From Paenibacillus tyrphae (GTDB lineage: Bacteria; Bacillota; Bacilli; Paenibacillales; NBRC-103111): 64,000 nt of DNA. The position numbers and the translations under genes are program-made. This document shows positions 9,279 to 16,327 of this stretch, in pieces; position 1 is the stretch's first letter, and each line of letters starts with the position of its first letter. Under the pieces are notes generated by a model. It was not told where the DNA came from. It did no database searches and was given only the letters and a program-made list of their open reading frames with translations. Location: NCBI RefSeq assembly GCF_027925525.1, contig NZ_BSDJ01000007.1, positions 62,001 to 126,000 of the forward strand. Reading direction: 5' to 3'.

Positions 9279-9318
9279 GAGCTTCGATAGGAAGGATATC
9301 GTACGGAGGGGATACGGT

Positions 9319-10344
9319 TTGAACAGGCAGGCAGAACATGCTATAGAAAAAAAGCGCCCGACGGAACAAACGGGTTCCGGGGCATGGAGGGACCGGCCGC
9401 CCGTAGTGCAGATTCGCGGGCTTACGAAGACGATCCGGGGAAAGGCGATCGTCAACCGGCTCAATCTGGAGGTGCGGGCCGGCGAAATATTCGGTCTGCT
9501 CGGCCCGAACGGCGCAGGGAAAACGACGACCATCCGCATGATCGTCGGTCTCATCGGCATGTCGGGCGGGGAAGTGCTGATCGACGGCCTCAGCGTCAAA
9601 CGGCAGTTTGAAGACGCTATGAAGCGCGTCGGGGCTATTGTCGAAAATCCGGAGATGTACAAGTATTTGTCCGGCTACCACAATTTACTGCATTTTGCGA
9701 GGATGCATGAGGGCGTGACAAAAGCCAGAATCGACGAGGTCGCTGAACTGGTGGGCTTGAAGGAGCGGATTCGCGATAAGGTGCGCACCTATTCTCTCGG
9801 GATGCGCCAAAGGCTGGGCGTCGCGCAAGCGCTGCTGCACCGTCCGAAGGTGCTTATCCTCGACGAGCCGACCAACGGTCTGGACCCCGCCGGTATCCGG
9901 GAGCTGCGCGATTATTTGCGGCAGTTGGCCCGGACGGAAGGACTGGCGATTATCGTTTCCAGCCACCTGCTGTCCGAGATGGAGCTCATGTGCGACCGGG
10001 TCGCCATCATCCGCCAAGGCGAGTTGATCGACGTTCGTCCGGTACGGGAGCTGGCCGCCGGGCCCTCGGACGCCAAACTCCGCGTCGTGTTCGAGGTGAA
10101 CGAGCCGGCAAGCGCGCAGTTGCTGCTCGCCTCCTCGTATCCGGAGGCAGCCTTCGAGTGTACCGGTCCGGAACGCGGCGGGACGCCCGAAGGCGCTGTC
10201 GAAGGCAGGCTCGCCAGACGGGGCATCCCCTCCGCTCTGCGCACGCTGGTGCAAGCCGGCATCGAAGTGTACGGCGTCCGCAGTTCGGGCCGGACGCTGG
10301 AGGAACAATTTTTGGAGCTGACGGGAGGGGAGCGGCATGCTTAG
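9319..10344 (+). CDS. ABC transporter ATP-binding protein
   Basis: The 341-residue ATPase of an ABC-2 type exporter. It has Walker A GPNGAGKTT (62-70), signature SLGMRQRLG, Walker B VLILDEPTNGLDP and the switch histidine in IVSSHLLSEME. The C-terminal 100 residues form a variable accessory domain. The start is a TTG with GGAGGGG upstream. The gene overlaps the permease gene by 8 bases, so the two subunits are coupled. The family includes bacitracin (BcrA-type) and other peptide or antibiotic exporters; the substrate is not visible. Confidence 0.93.
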   Translation: MNRQAEHAIEKKRPTEQTGSGAWRDRPPVVQIRGLTKTIRGKAIVNRLNLEVRAGEIFGLLGPNGAGKTTTIRMIVGLIGMSGGEVLIDGLSVKRQFEDAMKRVGAIVENPEMYKYLSGYHNLLHFARMHEGVTKARIDEVAELVGLKERIRDKVRTYSLGMRQRLGVAQALLHRPKVLILDEPTNGLDPAGIRELRDYLRQLARTEGLAIIVSSHLLSEMELMCDRVAIIRQGELIDVRPVRELAAGPSDAKLRVVFEVNEPASAQLLLASSYPEAAFECTGPERGGTPEGAVEGRLARRGIPSALRTLVQAGIEVYGVRSSGRTLEEQFLELTGGERHA

Positions 10345-11281
10345 GCTGATGCCTTTGGTGCAGAACGAATCGATGAAAATTTTCCGCCGATGGCGAACCT
10401 GGGTGATGGCCGCGAGCTTGATCGTATTTATGACGCTCCTGTCCACCGTCCAATTTATGGATAAGCCGCTTGATCAACGGGACTGGAAAACCCGGCTCGC
10501 GGCAAACATTCAGCAGACGGAGCAGATGATGAGCGACGCGCGGGTGGGCGAAGCACAGAAGCAGCGTCTTCAGGAAAGCATTCTCCGCGACCGGTATGCC
10601 ATCAAGCACAACATTCCCGTCAACGAACGCAGCCTGTGGACTCCCGTCACGCTGGGAACAAGCTTGATCACGCTGATCACGATCTTTACGATCGTCGTAG
10701 CGGCTGACAACGTTGCCGGGGAGTTTTCTGGAGGTACGATCAAGCTCATCCTGATCCGGCCGGCCAAACGGTGGAAAGTACTGCTGAGCAAATATATCGC
10801 CTCCCTCGGATTTGCTTTATTTCTTCTGGTTACCGTTTTCGCCGTAAGCTGGCTTCTCGGCATCGGCTTCTACGGACTCGGCGCGCTTCATCAGCCCGGT
10901 CTCGACGTAAGAGACGGCATCGTTGTCGAGCATAGCATGGTCGGTTCCCTGCTTCAAACGTATGCGCTGAACAGCGTTTCCCTCGTGATGATGGCGACGT
11001 TCGGATTCATGATCTCCACCGTATTCCGGTCGAGCTCCTTCGCCATCGGCGGCTCCATTGCCCTGCTCTTTGTCGGAACGAGCATCGTGCACGGGCTTCG
11101 CGAATACCCATGGATCAAGTATGTGCTGTTCGCCCACCTTGATCTGACGCAATATTTGAAAGGGAAACCGCTGATCGAAGGAATGACCCTCGGCTTCTCC
11201 GTTACGATGCTGCTCGCTTATTTTGCGCTGTTTATGGCGCTGTCGTTCTTCATTTTCGGCAAGCGAGACGTAGCCGCTTAG
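10337..11281 (+). CDS. ABC-2 type transporter permease
   Basis: A 314-residue membrane protein with about six hydrophobic helices (for example 20-37, 105-125, 150-175 and 287-308), the membrane partner of the ATPase encoded just upstream. The long loop after the first helix (about residues 40-95) is polar and probably extracellular. The motif AGEFSGGTIKLILIRP is typical of this permease family, in which the cytoplasmic loop meets the ATPase. It probably exports a peptide or lipid-linked compound. A strong terminator follows. Confidence 0.9.
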   Translation: MLRLMPLVQNESMKIFRRWRTWVMAASLIVFMTLLSTVQFMDKPLDQRDWKTRLAANIQQTEQMMSDARVGEAQKQRLQESILRDRYAIKHNIPVNERSLWTPVTLGTSLITLITIFTIVVAADNVAGEFSGGTIKLILIRPAKRWKVLLSKYIASLGFALFLLVTVFAVSWLLGIGFYGLGALHQPGLDVRDGIVVEHSMVGSLLQTYALNSVSLVMMATFGFMISTVFRSSSFAIGGSIALLFVGTSIVHGLREYPWIKYVLFAHLDLTQYLKGKPLIEGMTLGFSVTMLLAYFALFMALSFFIFGKRDVAA

Positions 11282-11290
11282 ATATGCGAA

Positions 11291-11336
11291 AAGACGCCAT
11301 CGTCCCGCTGTGCGGGGTGCGACTGGCGTCTTTTTT
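11291..11336 (+). terminator. Terminator after the ABC exporter
   Basis: AAGACGCCA pairs with TGGCGTCTT, a nested CCCGC/GCGGG stem sits inside, and six T residues follow. It also lies at the end of the convergent SEDS-family gene. Confidence 0.85.
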
Positions 11337-11340
11337 ACCG

Positions 11341-12660
11341 TCAAAAGGTCCTGCCAAGGCGGATCATGTCCTTCCGCCGGTAAATGCCGAGAACGAGGCC
11401 GATAATCGCCATCTCGACTATTATATGGGTGCCGCCATAGCTGACGAACGGAAGGACAACCGAGGTAATCGGCAGCAGGCCTAGCGACATGCCGATGCAG
11501 TAGCCGAATTGCGCCCCGATGATGGAAGTGGCGGCCACGATCAGCATTTTGCCGTATGTCTCGCGGACCTGCCCCATCGATTGGAGCAGCCGGGCTACGA
11601 AATATACGGCGGCGACTGCAACCGCGATACCGACACCCCAACCGAAGCTGTAGACAAGATAAGTGAAAATCAGTTCACTATGAACATACGGCAGCATCGG
11701 ATTGACCGCTCCGAATCCGTGGCCCCACCAGCCGGCGCTGCTCAGGGCCTCTTTCATTTGGATATACATATACCCCGCACCCGAAGGATCTCTGTCGGGA
11801 TTAAGAAAGGCTAACACTCGCTGACTCAAGTAATACCGGATCAAGAACGCTCCACCCAGAAGAAGCAGTGTTCCTCCCGTTTGCAGCAGCGCAAGCCACC
11901 ATTTACGGGTAACGACGCTGCATAAGATCCCATAGCTTGCCAGATAAAATAGAAGCGTCGGTAACGAAGGCACCATAATATAGAGCATAACCGGTACGAG
12001 AACAAAAGCAAACATCGATTTCAGCCAAAAATTACGCTTCTGCCCCCGCCAATCGAGAAGCAAGCCAGCCGCCGCAGCGATGAATAAATAGGAGCTGATA
12101 ACCGTCCAATCCACCGCGAAACTTCCAAACGCAAAATAACTTCTCGCCCCATTCACCTGCCGCCCGAACAGCATAGTACAAACCATACCAACGCCGGCAA
12201 CCCCATACATTAAGAGCGACCAAGCCTTCAGCTTCCGGTAATCCATAAAATAAAACAGCAATAAAACCGGCAGTCCTAGCGCGATGAAAAACATTTTACG
12301 GATTGCGAAATCAACCCCGCCGAGGCCGTTGGAACGCATCGCCGCATAGCTGGACTCGATGCTGTACATCGCGAAGACCCCCAGCCCCAGAAACGCGATC
12401 AAACCGAGCAGCAAGCCCCAATGTATCCGCGGCTTGTGGATGCGGTGCAGCTCACGGCCGACCGTTACCGGGTCGCCCATCTGCCGGATCGCCCAGGCGA
12501 CCGCTTCTTCCCGGCTCGCGCCTTCCGCTTCCTTGTCGAGTACCAGCTCCTCCAAGTGGCTTTCCAGCTCGCGCCGGATGTCCTTATGCAGTTCCCTCGC
12601 CCGTATCTGCAAGCAAACGCTGCTCAAATAATCCCGCACGTTCTCGTGCTCGCGGATCAT
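11341..12660 (-). CDS. FtsW/RodA/SpoVE (SEDS) family protein with HAAS-like N-terminus
   Basis: A 439-residue polytopic protein. Residues 1-75 form a soluble helical domain like the HAAS/permease-prefix module (ESHLEELVLDKEAEGASREE, then AVAWAIRQMGDP). A SEDS membrane domain with about ten helices follows, ending in LPITSVVLPFVSYGGT. SEDS proteins polymerise peptidoglycan glycan strands. Two core motifs differ: the usual QPSE after the GAR motif is absent (GARSYFAFGSF-AVDW), and the HTDFIF motif reads HSELIF with Glu at 329. The ATG at 12660 overlaps the PadR stop (ATGA), so an upstream in-frame start at 12711 is rejected. It may act in sporulation or stress-related wall synthesis, or be a non-catalytic paralogue. 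Confidence 0.87.
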   Translation of the reverse strand: MIREHENVRDYLSSVCLQIRARELHKDIRRELESHLEELVLDKEAEGASREEAVAWAIRQMGDPVTVGRELHRIHKPRIHWGLLLGLIAFLGLGVFAMYSIESSYAAMRSNGLGGVDFAIRKMFFIALGLPVLLLFYFMDYRKLKAWSLLMYGVAGVGMVCTMLFGRQVNGARSYFAFGSFAVDWTVISSYLFIAAAAGLLLDWRGQKRNFWLKSMFAFVLVPVMLYIMVPSLPTLLFYLASYGILCSVVTRKWWLALLQTGGTLLLLGGAFLIRYYLSQRVLAFLNPDRDPSGAGYMYIQMKEALSSAGWWGHGFGAVNPMLPYVHSELIFTYLVYSFGWGVGIAVAVAAVYFVARLLQSMGQVRETYGKMLIVAATSIIGAQFGYCIGMSLGLLPITSVVLPFVSYGGTHIIVEMAIIGLVLGIYRRKDMIRLGRTF

Positions 12661-12989
12661 GCTTTTCCCTCCCCCAAAACGAGATCGACCGCGTCGCGGA
12701 ACTGCTTCCACTCCGCCGTTTTCTCCCGAAGATGCCCTTTGCCGGCCTCGGTGATGCGGTAGTATTTGCGCTGCCGTCCCTGCGCTTCCTCCCAGTACGC
12801 CTCGACCCAGCGCTCCGCCTCCATGCCGTGCAGAATCGGATACAGCGTCCCTTCCTTCAGCGAAAACATCCCGCCGGAGCTCTTCTCCAGCTCCTTGATC
12901 AGTTCGTACCCGTACATGTTGCGCCGCCCGAGCAGCGTAAGTATCATCGTCCCGGTGCTTCCTTTCAGCAGCTCCTTGCTGAGCTTCAT
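12657..12989 (-). CDS. PadR-family transcriptional regulator
   Basis: A 110-residue winged-helix repressor of the PadR family (LKGSTGTMILTLLGRRNMYG, then YELIKELEK and GTLYPILHGMEAERWV). It has the short C-terminal helix of the small PadR subfamily (PadR-s2). It is the first gene of a two-gene unit, and its stop codon overlaps the start of the SEDS gene as ATGA. PadR genes of this type usually sit next to HAAS-domain membrane proteins and repress their own operon. AAAGGAGG lies upstream of its ATG. Confidence 0.92.
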   Translation of the reverse strand: MKLSKELLKGSTGTMILTLLGRRNMYGYELIKELEKSSGGMFSLKEGTLYPILHGMEAERWVEAYWEEAQGRQRKYYRITEAGKGHLREKTAEWKQFRDAVDLVLGEGKA

Positions 12990-13114
12990 GGCAGAGCGCG
13001 CCTCCTTTCCATGTCTATGCTGTCATTCGAATTTAAGCATCGTAAATCTATGTATCGTAATTCTAGGTATTAGTATAGCTGGTACTCCTGTGCTTGTCCA
13101 GCCTTCCACGCGCT

Positions 13115-14092
13115 TCAGACCGTCGACCGCTCCACCAGCCGGACCGGCAGCTCCTGCTTCTCCGCCTCATACCGGTCTTCCGCAATATAGCGATGCAGCA
13201 TTTGAAAAGCGGCGCGGCCCACGTCCTTGTTCGACTGCTCCACCGCAGTAATGTCGAGCAACTGGCCGAGCATATGGTTATCGAAGCCGATCACCGCCAA
13301 ATCGTCCGGTACGCGAAGCCCGAGCTTACGCGCTTCGGCGACCAGCCCCGCCGCGGTCTGGTGCGTGCCCGCCAGCACCGCCGTCGGGCGCGGGTTCATG
13401 CCGGCCAGCCGATGCGCGACCTCAACGCCCGCTTCCATCGACAGCGCGTCGTAGAACATCCACTCCGGCCGCAGCGGCTCCTGCACGGCAGCGAGCGCTT
13501 CCCGGACAGCGTGTTCCCGCGCCAGGCTCGTATTGCTGCCGCGCCTGCCGATGCAGCAAGCGACGTGCCGGTGTCCTTTAGCCGTCAAATAACGCAGACC
13601 CGTTTCAAAGCTGCGGTAGTGGTCGATATAGGCGCAGGACAGCGGTTCGTCCCCTGCGTTCTCGCAAACGACGATCGGTCCGTAAGCCAAATAAGGCTTG
13701 ATCACATCCCAAGCGTTCGTCCGCGACGTGATAATGACGCCGTCGACCTGCTTCATTCTGAGCATTTCGAACACTTTCAGCTCTTCCTCGGGGCGGTAGT
13801 TCGTTTGGCAGAGGACTACGCGGTACCCGCACCGGTTCGCTTCGCTCAAGATGCCTTCCACCGGCGAGCTCAAGTACGGATTATCCACATAAGGGAGCAC
13901 GACGGCAATCATCGATGTCTTGCCCTTGATCAAATGGACGGCATTCAAATTCTGCACGTAGTCCAGCTTCCGCACTGCCTCCAGCACGGCGGCCCTTTTG
14001 TCCTCGCTCACGTACGGGTGGCGGTTCAGCACGCGGGAGACCGTCGTGACCGAAACGCCTGCCGTGCGGGCAATTTCTTTAATGTTCGCCAT
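13115..14092 (-). CDS. LacI-family transcriptional regulator
   Basis: A 325-residue LacI/GalR-type regulator. Residues 1-55 hold the DNA-binding headpiece (IKEIARTAGVSVTTVSRVLN, then HPYVSEDKR) and the rest the periplasmic-binding-protein-like sensor (GVIITSRTN, VIGFDNHMLGQLLDITAVEQ). It should repress or activate carbohydrate genes according to a sugar effector. The genes it controls are not obvious, since no sugar operon adjoins it. A palindromic site about 70 bases upstream may be its own operator. Confidence 0.92.
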   Translation of the reverse strand: MANIKEIARTAGVSVTTVSRVLNRHPYVSEDKRAAVLEAVRKLDYVQNLNAVHLIKGKTSMIAVVLPYVDNPYLSSPVEGILSEANRCGYRVVLCQTNYRPEEELKVFEMLRMKQVDGVIITSRTNAWDVIKPYLAYGPIVVCENAGDEPLSCAYIDHYRSFETGLRYLTAKGHRHVACCIGRRGSNTSLAREHAVREALAAVQEPLRPEWMFYDALSMEAGVEVAHRLAGMNPRPTAVLAGTHQTAAGLVAEARKLGLRVPDDLAVIGFDNHMLGQLLDITAVEQSNKDVGRAAFQMLHRYIAEDRYEAEKQELPVRLVERSTV

Positions 14093-14161
14093 AGCCGTCC
14101 GCCTCCTCGCTCATTAGCTGTATTGTAACACATCGCTTTTCATAGAAAAAAACGCTTGCTA

Positions 14162-14175
14162 TGAAATGCATTCCA
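14162..14175. promoter_or_regulatory. Palindromic candidate operator upstream of the LacI gene
   Basis: TGAAATGCATTCCA is a 14-base near-perfect inverted repeat (two mismatched positions) 70 bases upstream of the LacI start. LacI-family operators are often 14-18 base palindromes, but the central CG usual for CcpA or PurR sites is missing. Autoregulation is an inference. Confidence 0.3.
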
Positions 14176-14284
14176 TACGTTACACTCGGTTCAAGGGATC
14201 GTTTCTACCGGCGTGACGGCACTTGCAGGCGTAACGGTAGCGTCCCGATACACGGCCTCGAATTGCTCAGGTTCCATAACATAC

Positions 14285-14334
14285 AAAAAAGCACAAGGCT
14301 CTGCCGAATTTAATCGGCGGGCCTGTGCTTTTTT
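14285..14334. terminator. Bidirectional terminator
   Basis: A long stem around an AT-rich loop (GCACAAGGC on the left, GCCTGTGC on the right, with CTGCCGA/TCGGCGG inside), flanked by six A residues on one side and six T residues on the other. It ends the small helical-protein gene on the minus strand. Confidence 0.8.
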
Positions 14335-14370
14335 CGCTTAAATGCTTGGAGCGGCGCAACCTGCGTCCCG

Positions 14371-14688
14371 TCAGCGGACTTGCTTCGGCTGCTCGGTGTT
14401 CGATGCGACCACATCCAAGCTTTGCTGCGCCTGGTTCAACTGGTCCTGCACCTGCACGAGCTCTTGTCCGTGGTGCTCCTGGTCCTGCGCCGACATCTGG
14501 CTCTGCGCCTTCGCCAGCGCCTGATGCGCCGATTCCAGCTGCGCAAGCGCAGAGGACAGCTTGTGCGGGTCGGACTGAAGCTGCGCGTGGCGGACGGCCA
14601 TTTCGGCGTCCTTGGCCACCTGGATCGCTTTCTCCGCGTTGTCGATCACATGCCGGATCGGCATTTGATGCTGGTTGACCTGTGTCAT
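14371..14688 (-). CDS. Small Gln/His-rich helical protein
   Basis: A 105-residue soluble protein, almost entirely predicted helix, rich in Gln, Ala and His. Heptad-like hydrophobic spacing (SALAQLESAHQALAKAQSQM and LVQVQDQLNQAQQSLDVV) suggests a coiled coil. I chose the ATG at 14688 (MTQVNQHQMP) because AGAGGAAG lies nine bases upstream; an upstream in-frame ATG at 14712 lacks a ribosome site. It has its own terminator. I do not recognise the family and assign no function. Confidence 0.7.
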   Translation of the reverse strand: MTQVNQHQMPIRHVIDNAEKAIQVAKDAEMAVRHAQLQSDPHKLSSALAQLESAHQALAKAQSQMSAQDQEHHGQELVQVQDQLNQAQQSLDVVASNTEQPKQVR

Positions 14689-14785
14689 GTTCGGCATCTT
14701 CCTCTCAATCATGCTGGGATGTGCACACGGTTCAACCTTTAAGATGCGCGAAAAGCTCCGGCTTCATTCCTTTTTTGGGGATACG

Positions 14786-15292
14786 TTACATTCCAGCGCG
14801 CTCGTACACAACAAAATCGTAATCGTACGGATTTTTCTCGTCCTTCACGCCGCGCTGTCGCGACACCTCGCGCCATTCGCCGAGTTCAAGCTCGGGAAAA
14901 AACGTATCCGCGGCGAACCGGTGCGCGATCTCCGTAATGTACAGCCGGTCCGCGAACGGAAGCAGCTGCCGGTACACCTCCGCGCCGCCGATGACGAACA
15001 GCTCCTCGGAAGCCCGGCTTCCGCCGCGACCGTAGTCGGCGGCCGCCTCCTGCGCCGAATGGACCACCTCGCAGCCCGGCGCTGCAAATCGCTCGTCCCG
15101 GGTCAGCACGACATTACGGCGTCCGGGCAGAGGCTTGCCGATGGAATCGAACGTTTTGCGGCCCATCAGCACCGTATGTCCCTTCGTCGTTTGCTTGAAA
15201 TAAGCCAAGTCCGCCGGCAAACGCCACGGCAGCGTATTGTCGATGCCGATGCCGCGGGCTTCGTCCATCGCGAGAATGAAAGAAATCGTCAC
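14786..15292 (-). CDS. dfrA: Dihydrofolate reductase
   Basis: The 168-residue enzyme that reduces dihydrofolate to tetrahydrofolate with NADPH, regenerating the cofactor oxidised by thymidylate synthase. The N-terminus ISFILAMDEARGIGIDNTLP, then WRLPADLAYFKQTT, matches the substrate site (Asp replacing Glu is normal in bacteria). MGRKTFDSIGKPLPGRRNVV is the NADPH motif and FVIGGAEVYRQLLP the second signature. It starts at GTG, with AAGGAGAGG upstream. It lies 83 bases downstream of thyA in the same direction, the usual thyA-dfrA pairing. Confidence 0.97.
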   Translation of the reverse strand: MTISFILAMDEARGIGIDNTLPWRLPADLAYFKQTTKGHTVLMGRKTFDSIGKPLPGRRNVVLTRDERFAAPGCEVVHSAQEAAADYGRGGSRASEELFVIGGAEVYRQLLPFADRLYITEIAHRFAADTFFPELELGEWREVSRQRGVKDEKNPYDYDFVVYERAGM

Positions 15293-15375
15293 GCGAACCT
15301 CTCCTTGCGTATAGTATGGCGCTCCGCGAACCGCAAGCGTCCTTTTTTGCCTAATGATGCCCCCGTACGCTCTCG

Positions 15376-16170
15376 TTATACCGCAATCGGCGCTTTGATC
15401 GACGGATGGCTCTGATACCCGACGATCTCAAAATCCTCGAACCGGTAATCGAACAGCGAATCCGGCTTCCGCTTGATCGCAAGCTGCGGCAGCGGATACG
15501 GCTCGCGGGTCAGCTGCAGCTTGACCTGCTCCACATGATTGGCGTAAATATGCACGTCCCCGCCCGTCCAGATCAGCTCGCCCGGCCGCAGATCGCACTG
15601 CTGCGCCACCATATGCGTCAGGAACGCATAGCTTGCGATGTTGAACGGCAGCCCGAGAAACGTATCGACCGAACGCATGTTGAACAAGCACGACAGCTTG
15701 CCGTCCGCGACATAAAACTGGAACGCATAATGGCAAGGCGGCAGCGCCATGTTGTCCACTTCGGCGGGGTTCCACGCGCTGACCAAATGCCTGCGCGAAT
15801 CGGGGTTCCGCTTAATCTGCTCGATCAGCTTGGCGATCTGGTCGATGCTCCGGCCGTCCGGAGCCGGCCACGAACGCCACTGCGAGCCGTAGACCGGTCC
15901 GAGATCGCCGTTCTCGTCCGCCCATTCGTCCCATATCGTGACGCCGTTCTCTTGCAAGTAGCGGATATTCGTGTCCCCGCTCAAAAACCACAGCAGCTCG
16001 TGCAAGATCGAGCGGATATGGAGCTTTTTCGTCGTCAGCAACGGAAAACCTTCGGACAGATCGAACCGGAGCTGCCGCCCGAATACCGAGATGGTCCCCG
16101 TTCCGGTCCGGTCCTCCTTGCGCACCCCGTTCGTCATGATGTCCTGTAGCAGATCTAAATATTTTTGCAT
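15376..16170 (-). CDS. thyA: Thymidylate synthase (ThyA)
   Basis: The 264-residue folate-dependent enzyme that methylates dUMP to dTMP. It has the full ThyA pattern: [20 protein letters not shown] near the start, [42 protein letters not shown], the catalytic cysteine in [10 protein letters not shown], and [13 protein letters not shown] for the nucleotide. The ATG at 16170 has GAGGTG six bases upstream and gives the standard length; an in-frame GTG three codons earlier is less likely. dfrA follows on the same strand. Confidence 0.98.
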   Translation of the reverse strand: MQKYLDLLQDIMTNGVRKEDRTGTGTISVFGRQLRFDLSEGFPLLTTKKLHIRSILHELLWFLSGDTNIRYLQENGVTIWDEWADENGDLGPVYGSQWRSWPAPDGRSIDQIAKLIEQIKRNPDSRRHLVSAWNPAEVDNMALPPCHYAFQFYVADGKLSCLFNMRSVDTFLGLPFNIASYAFLTHMVAQQCDLRPGELIWTGGDVHIYANHVEQVKLQLTREPYPLPQLAIKRKPDSLFDYRFEDFEIVGYQSHPSIKAPIAV

Positions 16171-16327
16171 CGGTTGCACCTCGATCGTTTATGATCGTTC
16201 TATTATAGCAAACTTTCAAGGCCCGCTTCATCAAAAAAAAATATGAATCGCATTCACACCGCGATGACAATTATCCGTTATAATAGATTCGTTCCCATAT
16301 ATAACCATGATTTAGGAGGAAAATCAT

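Noticed and set aside
14188-14274. A 28-residue minus-strand frame (MEPEQFEAVYRDATVTPASA) between the terminator and the LacI gene
   Set aside because: No ribosome site; might be the tail of a lost gene, but too short to support.
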